From Dallia pectoralis (Eukaryota; Chordata; Actinopteri; Esociformes; Umbridae), in contig CM055737.1 in NCBI GenBank assembly GCA_029465975.1, forward strand, positions 13,364,459 to 13,428,458: a stretch of 64,000 bases of DNA, in the 5' to 3' direction. Shown here piece after piece: positions 1-12,400 of the stretch; the stretch's first letter is position 1, and every line of letters starts with the position of its first letter. The notes under the pieces are model-generated. The model was not told the origin of the DNA, did no database searches, and worked only from the letters and a program-made list of their open reading frames with translations. A program made the position numbers and the translations under genes.

Positions 1-123
1 CATGTACGGGCATTCAATTTAATAACAACAAAAAAAATCCTGTGACAGTAAATACATGATGCCGACCACACTGGTTAAACAGAATTCCTTAATGGTTGGC
101 TCACATGTTAGAAGTCATTACGG

Positions 124-194
124 TCTGTGTGTCTGTGTGTGTGTGTGTGTGTGTGTGCGTGTGCGTGTGTGTCTGTGTCTGTGTGTGTGTGTGC
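124..194. repeat. (TG)n microsatellite before exon 1
   Basis: Imperfect TG/CG dinucleotide run in the upstream intron, ending about 11 nt before the acceptor of the first exon in the window. Confidence 0.9.
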
Positions 195-205
195 CAGTGT
201 TTCAG

Positions 206-442
206 GCTGCTCCTGTTAACATGGAGGAGCCAGGAGTGAACCCCATCCAGGTGCTGCTCCCAATCGTCCGTAACGCCGGCAACATCGGCACGGTGGCTGT
301 TCAGTGGCGCGCCACGGTCAACGGCAGAGCGGCTGACGGCGACCTCCGGCCTGTGTCAGGAGAGGTTGTCTTTGCACCGGGAGAAACCACAAAGACTTTG
401 AGAGTCGAAGTGCTAGCAGATGATGTGCCGGAAATTGATGAA
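206..442 (+). CDS. adgrv1: adgrv1 exon 1 of window (Calx-beta)
   Basis: Acceptor TTTCAG, donor GTAAAT; phase 0 at both ends. Encodes AAPVNMEEPG through DDVPEIDE: strands of one Calx-beta repeat with G-x-V-x-V-x-W and the acidic calcium-site motif. The upstream half of this repeat is outside the window or in an earlier exon. Confidence 0.92.
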
Positions 443-3400
443 GTAAATATCTGTTGACTGTTACACTATTTTATGTGTGGCCTAGCAAAGCAATTTCAGC
501 CAATCAGTATTCAGAGTTAATACTGCCGGTCCTTCTGAGAAAAGAATCTAAATATAGAACTCTAAAAATGTAATTGTTTTCAGATAATCAAGGTGGAATT
601 GACCGGTGCCACTAATGGAGGAACCATTGGAGGAGACAATGCTGTCAATATCTTCATCCCAGCCAATGACAACCCATATGGAACGGTGTTCTTCGACCAG
701 TCTGTGTATCTTGTGCAGGAACCTCTTGAGGGAGTTTTCATGGCCAACATTACTGTCCGTCGAAGGTTTGTGTTTTTAGTTTGTATACTCCACGCTGGGC
801 AGCTTCTTCACTGTGAATTAGCAGTGACACAACAGTTTGTTTGTTGTATTCTCAACTAACACTCTCCTTCCATCCGGTTAGTGGTGGTTATTTTGGCAGA
901 GTGGAGGTCCTCTACAGCACCGCAGATATAGACGTGGTTGGAACGGCTCGGGGTGAGGGCCAGAACCTGCTGATGTACTACAACCTCCCGGTGTCTGGGA
1001 TACCCTCTGCCCCTGGGAAGCCCATCAACATCTCCTCCCAGGGAGATTCCCTGCCTGACTGTGCTGCAGCCTGTCTGAGGGAGCGTTCCTGCCAGGCTTT
1101 CTCCTTGTCTCCTCCTGGGGTCTCCTCCCTTGTGACCTCCTGCATTTGGGTAACTGCTATGGCCTCCCCGCTAAACCCGTCCGCCCGGACCGTCACCTAC
1201 GCCAAGAACGCCACGGCTGCTGCTGTTCTCTTCAGCTCGCAGGCGGCGGCCGGGAGTGACTACACAGCCGCAGTGGCACGACAGGCCTTCCTGGAGGACG
1301 GCTTGGCCGTGGCCAACCTGAGCGTTCCCATTCTGACAGACAAACTTGCCGAAATGGACGAAAGCTTCTCGGTCGGCATTCTGAAGGTGACCCTTGTCGA
1401 CTTGATCGTGGCGGAGAAAAACCTGCCCACCATTGGGCAACCGGACAAGGCTGTGGTTACCATAGGTGTGAACGGGGACACTTTCGGGGTGTTTCTCATC
1501 TACAGCCTCAGCCCGAACGCTACGCAGAACGGTCTCCAGCTGGAGGTGAAGGAGGAGTCAAGCCTCTCCGTGCCGCTGGTCATAGAGAGGAGAGGGGGGA
1601 GTTTAGGGCGAGTGACAGTGGAGTGGAGGTTTGTGGGTGGAACGGCCACACCTGGCGTTGACTTTAACGGGACCGGAGAAACACTGGTATTTGACAACGG
1701 TAGGTTTGAAACACCCATATTCTTTTTTACATACATATATACAGTATCTCACAAAAGTGGGTACAACCCTCACATTTTTGTAAATATAATATTTATATAT
1801 CTTTTCATGACAACACTGAAGAAATGACACTTTGGAAGTGTAAAGTGAGTGTACAGCTTGTATAACAGTGTACATTTGCTGTCCCCTCAAAATCAGTCAA
1901 CACACAGCCCATTCATCTCTAAACCGCTGGCAACAAAAGTGAAAATGTCCAAATTGGGCCAAAAGTGTCAGTATTTTGTGTGACCACCATTATTTTCCAG
2001 CACTCCTTAACCCTCTTGGGCATGGAGTTCACCAGAGCTTCACAGGTTACCACTGGAGTCCTCTTCCACTCATGACGACATCACGGAGCTGGTGGATGTT
2101 AGAGACCTTGCGCTCCTTCAACTTTCATTTGAGGATGCCCCACAGATGCTCAATATGGTTTAGGTCTGGAGACATGCTTGGCAAGTTGTCACAGTACATG
2201 TTGGCATTCATGGTTCCCTCAATGAACTGTAGATCCCCAGTGCCGGCAGCACTCATGCAGCCCCAGAACATAACACACTCACCACCATGCTTGACTGTAG
2301 GCAAGACACTTGGCTGAGTGCAACCTACCCTGTTAAACCGCTGTATGGTCTTGGCCACCGTGCTGCAGTTCAGTTTCAGGGTCTTGAAAATCTTTTTATA
2401 GCCTAGGCCCTCTTTATGTAGAGCAACAATTCATTTTTTCAGATCCTCAGAGATTTCTTTGCCATGATGTGCCATTTTGAACTTCCAGTGACCAGTATGA
2501 CAGCGATGACACCAAATTTAACACACCTGCTCCCCATTCACACCTGAGACCATGTAACACTAACAAGTCACATGACACCGGGGAGGGAAAATGGCTTCAC
2601 TTAGGGGTGCACTCCCTTTTGTTACCAGCGGTTCAGACATTAATGGCTGTGTGTTGAGTTATTTTAACGAGACAGCAAATGTACACTGTTATACAATCAG
2701 AATCAGAGAATCAGAAAACTGTTTATTTGCCATTGAATGTGTGAACATACAAGGAATTTACTGTGGCAGGAAGGTGCTTACATACAACATGTGAATATAA
2801 CAAGATAAGATACGATACCAAAAAACAACAGTGCAATAGATGAAAAAAATGTAGTGCAAATCAGGCAATGTGCAAAAGGAGTGGGTCAGAGTTCGAGGCT
2901 TATGTGAGATGGGTCATGGTTCAGGCTTGTGTGCACCCCTGGCTTTGTTGAGGAGGCCAGTAGCACAGGGGAAGAAACTGTTCTTGTGGCGTGAGGTTTT
3001 GGTCCTGATGGACCGAAGCCTTCTGCCGGAGGGGAGTGGATTGAACAGAGAGTGTCCGGGGTGAGAGGTGTCTGCCACAATCTTCCTAGCTCGCCTCAGA
3101 GCCCTCGAGGTGTGCAGATCCTCGAGGCTAGGCAGATTGCAGCCTATCACCTCTTCAGCTGAGCGGATGATACGCTGCAGTCTGCTCTTGTCTTTGGCTG
3201 TAGCAGCAGGGTACCAGATGGTGATGGATGAGGTGAGGATGGACTCAATGATGGCGGAGTAGAAGTGGACCATCATAGTCTTAGGCAGGTTGAATTTCTT
3301 CAGCTGCCGAAGGAAGTACATCCTCTGTTGAGCTTTCCTGGTCAGTGAGCAGATGTTTAAATCCCACTTGAGGTCCTGTGAGAGGATTGTGCCCAGGAAG

Positions 3401-6400
3401 CGGAAGGAGCCACACAGGGTGATGGGTGAGAGTGGGGCTGAGTTTCTCCTGAAGTCCACAACCATCTCCACTGTCTTTAGAGCATTGAGCTCTAAGTTGT
3501 TCTGGCTGCACCATGTCACCAGTTTGTCAGCTTCCAGCCTGTAGTCGGACTCGTCCCCCCCGGAGATGAGCCCAATGAGGGTGGTGTCGTCGGCAAACTT
3601 CAGGATCTTAACAGATGGATGACTTGAGGTGCAACTGTTGGTGTACAGGGAGAAAGGACGCAGCCCTGGGGGGACCCGGTGCTAATGGACCGGGAGTCAG
3701 AGACTTGTGACGCCAGCTTGACGCACTGCTTCCTGTCAGACAGGAAAGCTGTGATCCACCTGCAGGTGGAGTCTGGAACGTTGAGCTGGGAGAGCTTGTC
3801 ATGTAGAAGGGCAGGGATGATGGTGTTGAAGGCGGAGCTGAAGTCAACAAACAGGATCCTTGCATATGTTGCAGGGGAATCCAGGTGCTGGAGAGTGAAG
3901 TGGAGGGCCATATTGACTGCATCGTCCACCGACCGGTTGGCTCTGTAGGGGAATGCAGGGCCGTCCAGCTGCCTTTCGAATCTGCAGTAAAACTCATTCA
4001 GGTCGTTGGCTAGGCGAGAGTCGTTGGTGGTGTGGGGGCTCTGGGCTTGTAGTTGGTAATTTGCCTCAGACCCCTCCAGACAGAGGCAGAGTCGTTAGCA
4101 GAGAATTGTTGTTTTAATTTCTCTGAGTACCGTCGTTTAGCCACTCTAATCTCCTTGCTAAACCGGTTCCTAGCCTCTTTGATAGAGGCTGTACACTCAC
4201 AACATTACATTACGTTTAATTGAACAGGAGAGACAGAATAACAACAAATATCCAGAATAACACATTTCAAATAAGTTCAAATTGTATTTGCATTTTACAC
4301 AGTGAAATAAGTATTTGATCCCCTGTCAATCAAGCTAGATTTCGGGCTCCCAGGTGTCTTTTATACAAGTAACGAGCTGAGATTAGGAGCATTCACTTAA
4401 AGGCTGTGCTCCTAACCTCAGCTTGTTACCCGTATAAAAGACACTTGACAATGATCTCAAAGCAGCTGGGACCATAGTCCAAAAAAATTGATAAATTACT
4501 ATTCCCGTGAAGGACTGAAATCCTTCATCATCCGCAAGGTCAGATGAGACCAAAATCGCCCTATTTGGCATCAACTCAACTTCTGTGTTTGGAGGAGGAA
4601 GAATGCTGCCTATGACCCCAATAACACCATCCCCACAATCAAACATGGAGGTGGAAACATTATGCTTTGGGGAGGGTTTTCTGCCAAGGGGACTGGACAA
4701 CTTCACCACATCAAATGGACGAAGGATAGGGTCATGCACTGTCAAATCTTTGGTGAGAACCTCCTTCCCTCAGCCAGGGCATTGAAAATGAATCGTGGAA
4801 GGGTATTCCAGCATGACAATAACCCAAAAAACACGGTCAAAGCAACAAAGGAGTGGCTCAAGAAGAATCACATTAAGGTCCTGGAGTGGCCTAGACAGTA
4901 TCCATACCTTAATCCCATAGAACATCTGTGGAGGGAGCTGAAGGTTCGAGTTGCCAAAAGTCAGCCTCGATACCTTAATGACTTGGAGGGGATCTGTAAA
5001 GAGGATTGGGACAAAATCCCTCCTGAGATGTGTGTAAACCTGGTGGCCAACTACAAGAAACGTCTGAGTAAAATGCAAATCAATTTCTATTCTGTCTCTG
5101 ACTGGTCAAATAAACCTATACCAATAACCAATTATACCAATTATAGACTGATCATGACTTTTTCATTGGGCAAACATACAGAATCAGCAGGGAATCAAAT
5201 ACTTTCTTCCTTCACTGTATATATTGACAGTTTATAACATTCTCTCAACCCAAAGGAGTTTTAAAGAAAACCATTGAGATAGTGATGGCAGATGACTTGG
5301 AGCCTGAGGACAGCGAGGTTCTGATGATTGGCTTGGTGAAGACAGCGGGAGGCAGTCGGATCCTGCCCAGCTCAGACACTGTCACCATCATCATCTTGGC
5401 TAACGACAATGTGGCTGGAGTTGTGGGCTTTCACACTGCCTTGCGCTCTGTCACTGCCAGAGAAGGTTAGCACCACCCCAAGACATACAAACAGCTGGCC
5501 ACTAAAGACAGCTGCCCTTTGACCAATGATCTTTGATAATAAGGTAGACTGTGGTGAGAGTATTGGCCCAGTACATCCGAGGGAGTTTCTAAAAGCCATC
5601 CATCTACTATACCTGTACCTTATTCATTCCCTTAGCTTTTTATGGGTCTAAGAGACATCCAATGCATTAATAAAGGAATACAAGGCATTGAGAGAAGCAT
5701 GTAAAACCTGGTGGCACAGGTAGTTTGATGGGAGCATGGCTCAATGAGTATGCTTGATCTTCACTGTAACCTGTGTTACCTGTGTTATCCTTGTTACCTA
5801 GGTTATATTTGTTACCTGTGTTATCCTTGTTACCTAGGTTATATTTGTTACCTGTGTTATCCTTGTTACCTAGGTTATATTTGTTACCTGTGTTACCTGT
5901 GTTATTTTTGTTACCTAGGTTATATTTGTTACCTGTGTTATTCTTGTTACCTAGGTTATATTTTTTACCTGTGTTATCCTTGTTACCTAGGTTATATTTG
6001 TTACCTGTGTTATCCTTGTTACCTAGGTTATATTTGTTACCTGTGTTATCCTTGTTACCTAGGTTATATTTGTTACCTGTGTTATTTTTGTTACCTAGGT
6101 TATATTTGTTACCTGTGTTATCCTTGTTACCTAGGTTATATTTGTTACCTGTGTTATCCTTGTTACCTAGGTTATATTTGTTACCTGTGTTATCCTTGTT
6201 ACCTAGGTTATATTTGTTACCTGTGTTATTTTTGTTACCTAGGTTATATTTGTTACCTGTGTTATCCTTGTTACCTAGGTTATATTTGTTACCTGTGTTT
6301 CCTGTGTTATCCGTGTAAACTAGGTTTTATTTGTTACCTGTGTTATCTGTGGCCAATTCTTACACAACATCGTGATGGGATGACATGTCTTTTATTTAAC

Positions 6401-9400
6401 AAAGTACTTAATAAGTCCTATGTCCCAGTGTACTAAATTAAAACAACATATCATGACCCATACTTCATACAAGCAATTGGCACTAGTACCTGATTTTAGT
6501 AATGTGTTTGGGTGATTGTGTGTGGGTCGGGATGTGTGTGTTTGTGTGTCACAGGAGAGATGTTACGCCTCCTGGTGACCAGGACAGCTCCCGGTCTGGG
6601 GAACGTCACAGTGGAATGGACCATCCAAGGCCCCCGTGTTGCCCAGACTTTTACATACACTGCCGGAATACTGTCCTTTCACCAGGTCAAACACCACCGC
6701 CAAAATGTCCCAGAAATCCTTGGTTAAACTTTCCCTGAATTTTGTAGAAATGTAACCATAGGTTTATAGAAATCAGACTTTTTGTTCGTATAATGTATAA
6801 CTTGGTTTACAGTTTTCATATCATGTATCGTGTAAGGTTCACTTAATGTGTGCGGTACATGTTGTTCAATCATTTGTTGTCAATCACACAGGGAACATTG
6901 AACACCACCATAGACCTCCAATTGCTGGATGACACTACACCAGAAGAGAGGGTGGAGTACCGGGTGGTCCTGTCCAACGTCCGTACCTATGGTAACCCAC
7001 ATCCTGTAGCCTATTCACCTCAGAACAAACGTACCATACAGAGGAACAGCATAGCTTCCCACAATACAGATAATCTGTCATTAAACAACAGTACACAGAT
7101 GTCTTAATTTCGGCTCCAATCTTTTCACTAAACACTTAAACCCAGATCATCAAACAGAGTCTCACCAATTATACAAGACATTGGTGTTCACCAAACAGTC
7201 TCACCAAGTACACAATACATTGGTGTTCACCCAACTGACTGTTTGTATGGTGTCGTTGTTCTGTCCTCAACCAGGTGTTGTGGTAACTGGTCATGCAGCG
7301 CTGGACGTACAGAGAGGTGTAGCCGTGGTTACCGTAGAGGCAAGTGATGTTCCGTTTGGGATGCTGAGCATTGCTCCTTCCTCCATCAGCCTGACCACTG
7401 AGGAGCGGGACATCACTCTGAGCATCTTCATCAACAGGGAGCCGGGTGCTTCAGGTTGGTCTGGGATTAAGTGAGACCTGCTAGTGTGGTTAGATTTAAT
7501 TCCTGAGCACCAGGAAAAAAGCCTTTTCTTAATGATGGTAATACCTTTTGCCCTTAATAATGAGACTTCAATGTTTACCCCTTAGGCATATTCAAAAGTC
7601 TTATATTGTATATAAGCAACCATTTGGCAAATTTATCAGACTTGGTGAAATTATCCATTATGACAAAATAACTGTAATCACTGTTTGTTTTGTGTCCTCT
7701 AGTTCTTAGATAAAATACGTTGTTGTGGTGTTTCCAGGGTCAGTGAATATCAGCTACGAGACAGTTCGTGGATCCCTTCAGGACCTGTCTCTGGTGGAGG
7801 GGGGCGGGGCCCTGGCTGAACCGGGAAAAGACTTTGTCTATGCGTCAGGCTCAGTGATCATTCAGGACGGACAGACCTCTGTGGCCATCCCTGTCACCAT
7901 ACTAGAGGTAAGGCCACCAGGGCAGGGCCTGACACCTTGTCATTGGAGTTTTATCTCATTAAACACTGTTGGTTATGTCAAGTGGTTTTGTTAGTGCCCT
8001 GAAAGGGAATAACATGAGGATGGATTTCAGTGGAGTTTTCATCCTATTTTTTATAGTGTTTGAACAGCTCTCACAGGTAGGGGTCTAAACAGCTCTCACA
8101 GGTAGGGGTCTAAACAGCTCTCACAGGTAAGGGTCTAAACAGCTCTCACAGGTAGGGGTCTAAACAGCTCTCACAGGTAGGGGTCTGAACAGCTCTCACA
8201 GGTAGGGGTCTGAACAGCTCTCACAGGTAGGGGTCTGAACAGCTCTCACAGGTAGGGGTCTGAACAGCTCTCACAGGTAGGGGTCTGAACAGCTCTCACA
8301 GGTAAGGGTCTAAACAGCTCTCACAGGTAGGGGTCTAAACAGCTCTAACAGGTAGGGGTCTAAACAGCTCTCACAGGTAGGGGTCTAAACAGCTGTAACA
8401 GGTGGGGGTCTAAACAGCTCTCACAGGTAGGGGTCTAAACAGCTCTCACAGGTAGGGGTCTAAACAGCTCTCACAGGTAGGGGTCTAAACAGCTCTCACA
8501 GGTAAGGGTCTAAACAGCTCTCACAGGTAGGGGTCTGAACAGCTCTCACAGGTAGGGGTCTGAACAGCTCTCACAGGTAGGGGTCTAAACAGTTTTTGCA
8601 GGTAAAGTAACTGAAGAGTTCAAACAGGTTCGATTGAAGGTGGGGTTTGGTTACTACACCAACAAACAACAATAAGTGTTTAATTTTCAGACGTAGCAAC
8701 CAACCAGGGCTTTTTTAAATGGGGAGTACTGATGTGTTCATTAAATGGGGAGTACTGATGTGTTCATTAAATGGGGAGTACTGATGTGTTCATTAAATGG
8801 GGAGTACCGATGTGTTCATTAAATGGGGAGTACTGATGTGTTCATTAAATGGGGAGTACTGATGTGTTCATTAAATGGGGAGTACTGATGTGTTCATTAA
8901 ATGGGGAGTACTGATGTGTTTATTAAATGGGGAGTGCTGATGTGTTCATTAAATGGGGAGTACTGATGTGTTCATTAAATGGGGAGTACTGATGTGTTCA
9001 TTAAATGGGGAGTACTGATGTGTTCATTAAATGGGGAGTACTGATGTGTTCATTAAATGGGGAGTACTGATGTGTTCATCTTCTCTTTCAGGACGACATC
9101 CCTGAGTTGCAGGAGTTCTTCTTGGTCAATGTGACTTCTGCAGTTGTCTTCACCACCTTGTCAACTGTCTCTCAACTAGGTAATCAGGTTTGCCGTACAG
9201 GAGACCACTTTATAAGTGGTCATGGTTTCACCATATCATCTGCCAATGACTTTTCTGTTTTTCAAGGAATCCATCCATTATGTTCTGCTCTTTTTGTTTG
9301 TGGTCTGTCCTTTACTTCCTGTATTGTAATTTACAATGTTGTAATTTACATCACAATTTACATGTTGTGATGTATTCTGTGTGATTTTATTGCCTCATGT

Positions 9401-12400
9401 CTTCTCTTTCTGCTGTTTCCTTCTGTGACCAGTAGAAGTTGTGTATTTTACACTGAAAGGTAACATATATAGTTTGTATTAGGGCACAGTGGCATGCTTG
9501 GCATTGTATTTGATGGCTTGCGCAAATTATTCACAATACATTACAGAGCATTTATGCCAATGTTAGCTTAGAGCTGGAGATCCCTGCCAGAAGTGTATAA
9601 TACTAAACATACCTTTTTCTAAAATGGGTAACTTAACACCCAAAATGCTATGGGAACTGGATAGGCAACCAGCCCATCTGCCTGTATTTAGTGGCTAGGA
9701 TTCTCCAGAATTATTTCTGTTGATTGAGCCACTAGTGGGATTTGGGTCATAGTGTGGTAGAAACTGAGGGCGGCCAAACCAACGCTTTAAATGACTGTCA
9801 CGCAGCCTGGAACCTAAACCAAAAGACTGACATATGCAGACACAAATAGACATATGCAAACACAAATAGACATATGCAAACACAAATAGACATATGTAGA
9901 CACACAATGACATATGCGGACACAAATAGACATATGCAAACACAAATAGACATATGTAGACACAAAAAGACATATGCGGACACCAATAGACATATGCGGA
10001 CACAAATAGACATATGCGGACACAAATAGACATATGCGGACACAAATAGACATATGCGGACACAAATAGACATATGCGGACACAAATAGACATATGCCGA
10101 CACAAATAGACATATGCCGACACAAATAGACATATGCCGACACAAATAGACATATGCCGACACAAATAGACATATGGGGACACAAATAGACATATGGGGA
10201 CACAAATAGACATATGGGGACACAAATAGACATATGCAGACACAAATAGACATATGCCGACACAAATAGACATATGCCGACACAGATAGACATATGGAGA
10301 CACAGATAGACATATGGAGACACAGATAGACATATGCCGTCACAGATAGACATATGCCGACACAAATAGACATATGCCGACACAAATAGACATATGCCGA
10401 CACAAACAGACATATGCCGACACAAATAGACATATGCCGACACAAATAGGCATATCCAGACACAAATAGGCATATGCCGACACAAATAGGCATATGCCGA
10501 CACAAATAGGCATATGCCGACACAAATAGACATATGCCGACACAAATAGACATATAGAGACACAAATAGACATATGCCGACACAAATAGACATATGCCGA
10601 CACAAATAGACATATGCCGACACAGATAGATATATAGAGACACAAATAGACATACGCAGACACAAATAGACATATGCACACACAAATACACTCAGCTCCA
10701 CACGGAGAGTCATCGACCAGCACATAATTGTTCTTTTAAACTGGCTGCTTGTTTAAAGCTGTGATCTCCAGCTGCATAGTCGTGTCACACTACTGTGGCC
10801 AAGCTACTGCTGTTCTAGTGATCAGGATGACACTAATGCTAGCTTTTATTTCGTGATAATAACACAACTTGAACAAGGCTTTAGGTCATGAGCTACATTT
10901 ACCTAGCGTGGTACCTTTTCCTCTTCAGACATCCACGGTCTAGTGGCAGAAATCCGCATTGATGCCAACGATGGAGTTCATGGCATCATTGAATGGACCA
11001 ACACTGAGTAAGTACCCTGTGTTAAGTACCCTGTGTTCCATCCCCTCGTTCCCAGGCATTCGTTAACTTGCGTGTTACCCACTGTCAAGGTGTGTGTACC
11101 TGTAATGTTACCCATAGTGACCCTGCTCATATTGTCGGGCGACCACATGTTGATTAGCCTCATGCTTTTTCTTGTAGCTTTGAGGTGAATGAGAGCACGG
11201 GCGCGCTGACACTGGTGGCCTATAGGAGTGCCGGAGCATTTGGCAACGTCTCGCTCTTCTTCTATGCCCAGAACCTGGAAGCTCAGCTGGGTCTGGACTA
11301 CAACGCCACCCCATCGGTGAGACACTGCTCCCATCAGCCAATCAGAGGTCTTAATGTGTGAGGCAGACAAGTGTGTCAAACTCACAAAGATTTTGAATGT
11401 TCACAGAGAAATATGCCTTTCAGAATATGCCTCTGACTTAATATCCGAGGTGTAGGCTCCAATATCTGAGGTGTAGGCTCCAATATCTGAGGTGTAGGCT
11501 CCAATATCTGAGGTGTAGGCTCCAATATCTGAGGTGTAGGCTCCAATATCTGAGGTGTAGGCTCCAATATCTGAGGTGTAGGCTCCAATATCTGAGGTGT
11601 AGGCTCCAATATCTGAGGTGTAGGCTCCAATATCTGAGGTGTAGGCTCCAATATCTGTGGTGTAGGCTCCAATATCTGAGGTGTAGGCTCCAATATCTGA
11701 GGTGTAGGCTCCAATATCTGAGGTGTAGGCTCCAATATCTGAGGTGTAGGCTCCAATATCTGTGGTGTAGGCTCCAATATCTGAGGTGTTGGCTCCAATA
11801 TCTGAGGTGTAGGCTCCAATATCTGAGGTGTAGGCTCCAATATCTGAGGTGTAGGCTCCAATATCTGTGGTGTAGGCTCCAATATCTGAGGTGTAGGCTC
11901 CAATATCTGAGGTGTAGGCTCCAATATCTGAGGTGTAGGCTCCAATATCTGAGGTGTAGGCTCCAATATCTGTGGTGTAGGCTCCAATATCTGAGGTGTA
12001 GGCTCCAATATCTGAGGTGTAGGCTCCAATATCTGAGGTGTAGGCTCCAATATCTGAGGTGTAGGCTCCAATATCTGTGGTGTAGGCTCCAATATCTGAG
12101 GTGTTGGCTCCAATATCTGAGGTGTAGGCTCCAATATCTGAGGTGTAGGCTCCAATATCTGAGGTGTAGGCTCCAATATCTGTGGTGTAGGCTCCAATAT
12201 CTGAGGTGTAGGCTCCAATATCTGTGGTGTAGGCTCCAATATCTGAGGTGTAGGCTCCAATATCTGTGGTGTAGGCTCCAATATCTGAGGTGTAGGCTCC
12301 AATATCTGAGGTGTAGGCTCCAATATCTGAGGTGTAGGCTCCAATATCTGAGGTGTAGGCTCCAATATCTGAGGTGTAGGCTCCAATATCTGAGGTGTAG

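Noticed and set aside
9798..10725. Minus-strand open frames of ~300 codons rich in Cys/Ile/Val (membrane-like)
   Set aside because: Same peptide pattern in three frames from a 20-bp repeat; hydrophobicity is a product of the unit, not evidence of a membrane protein.
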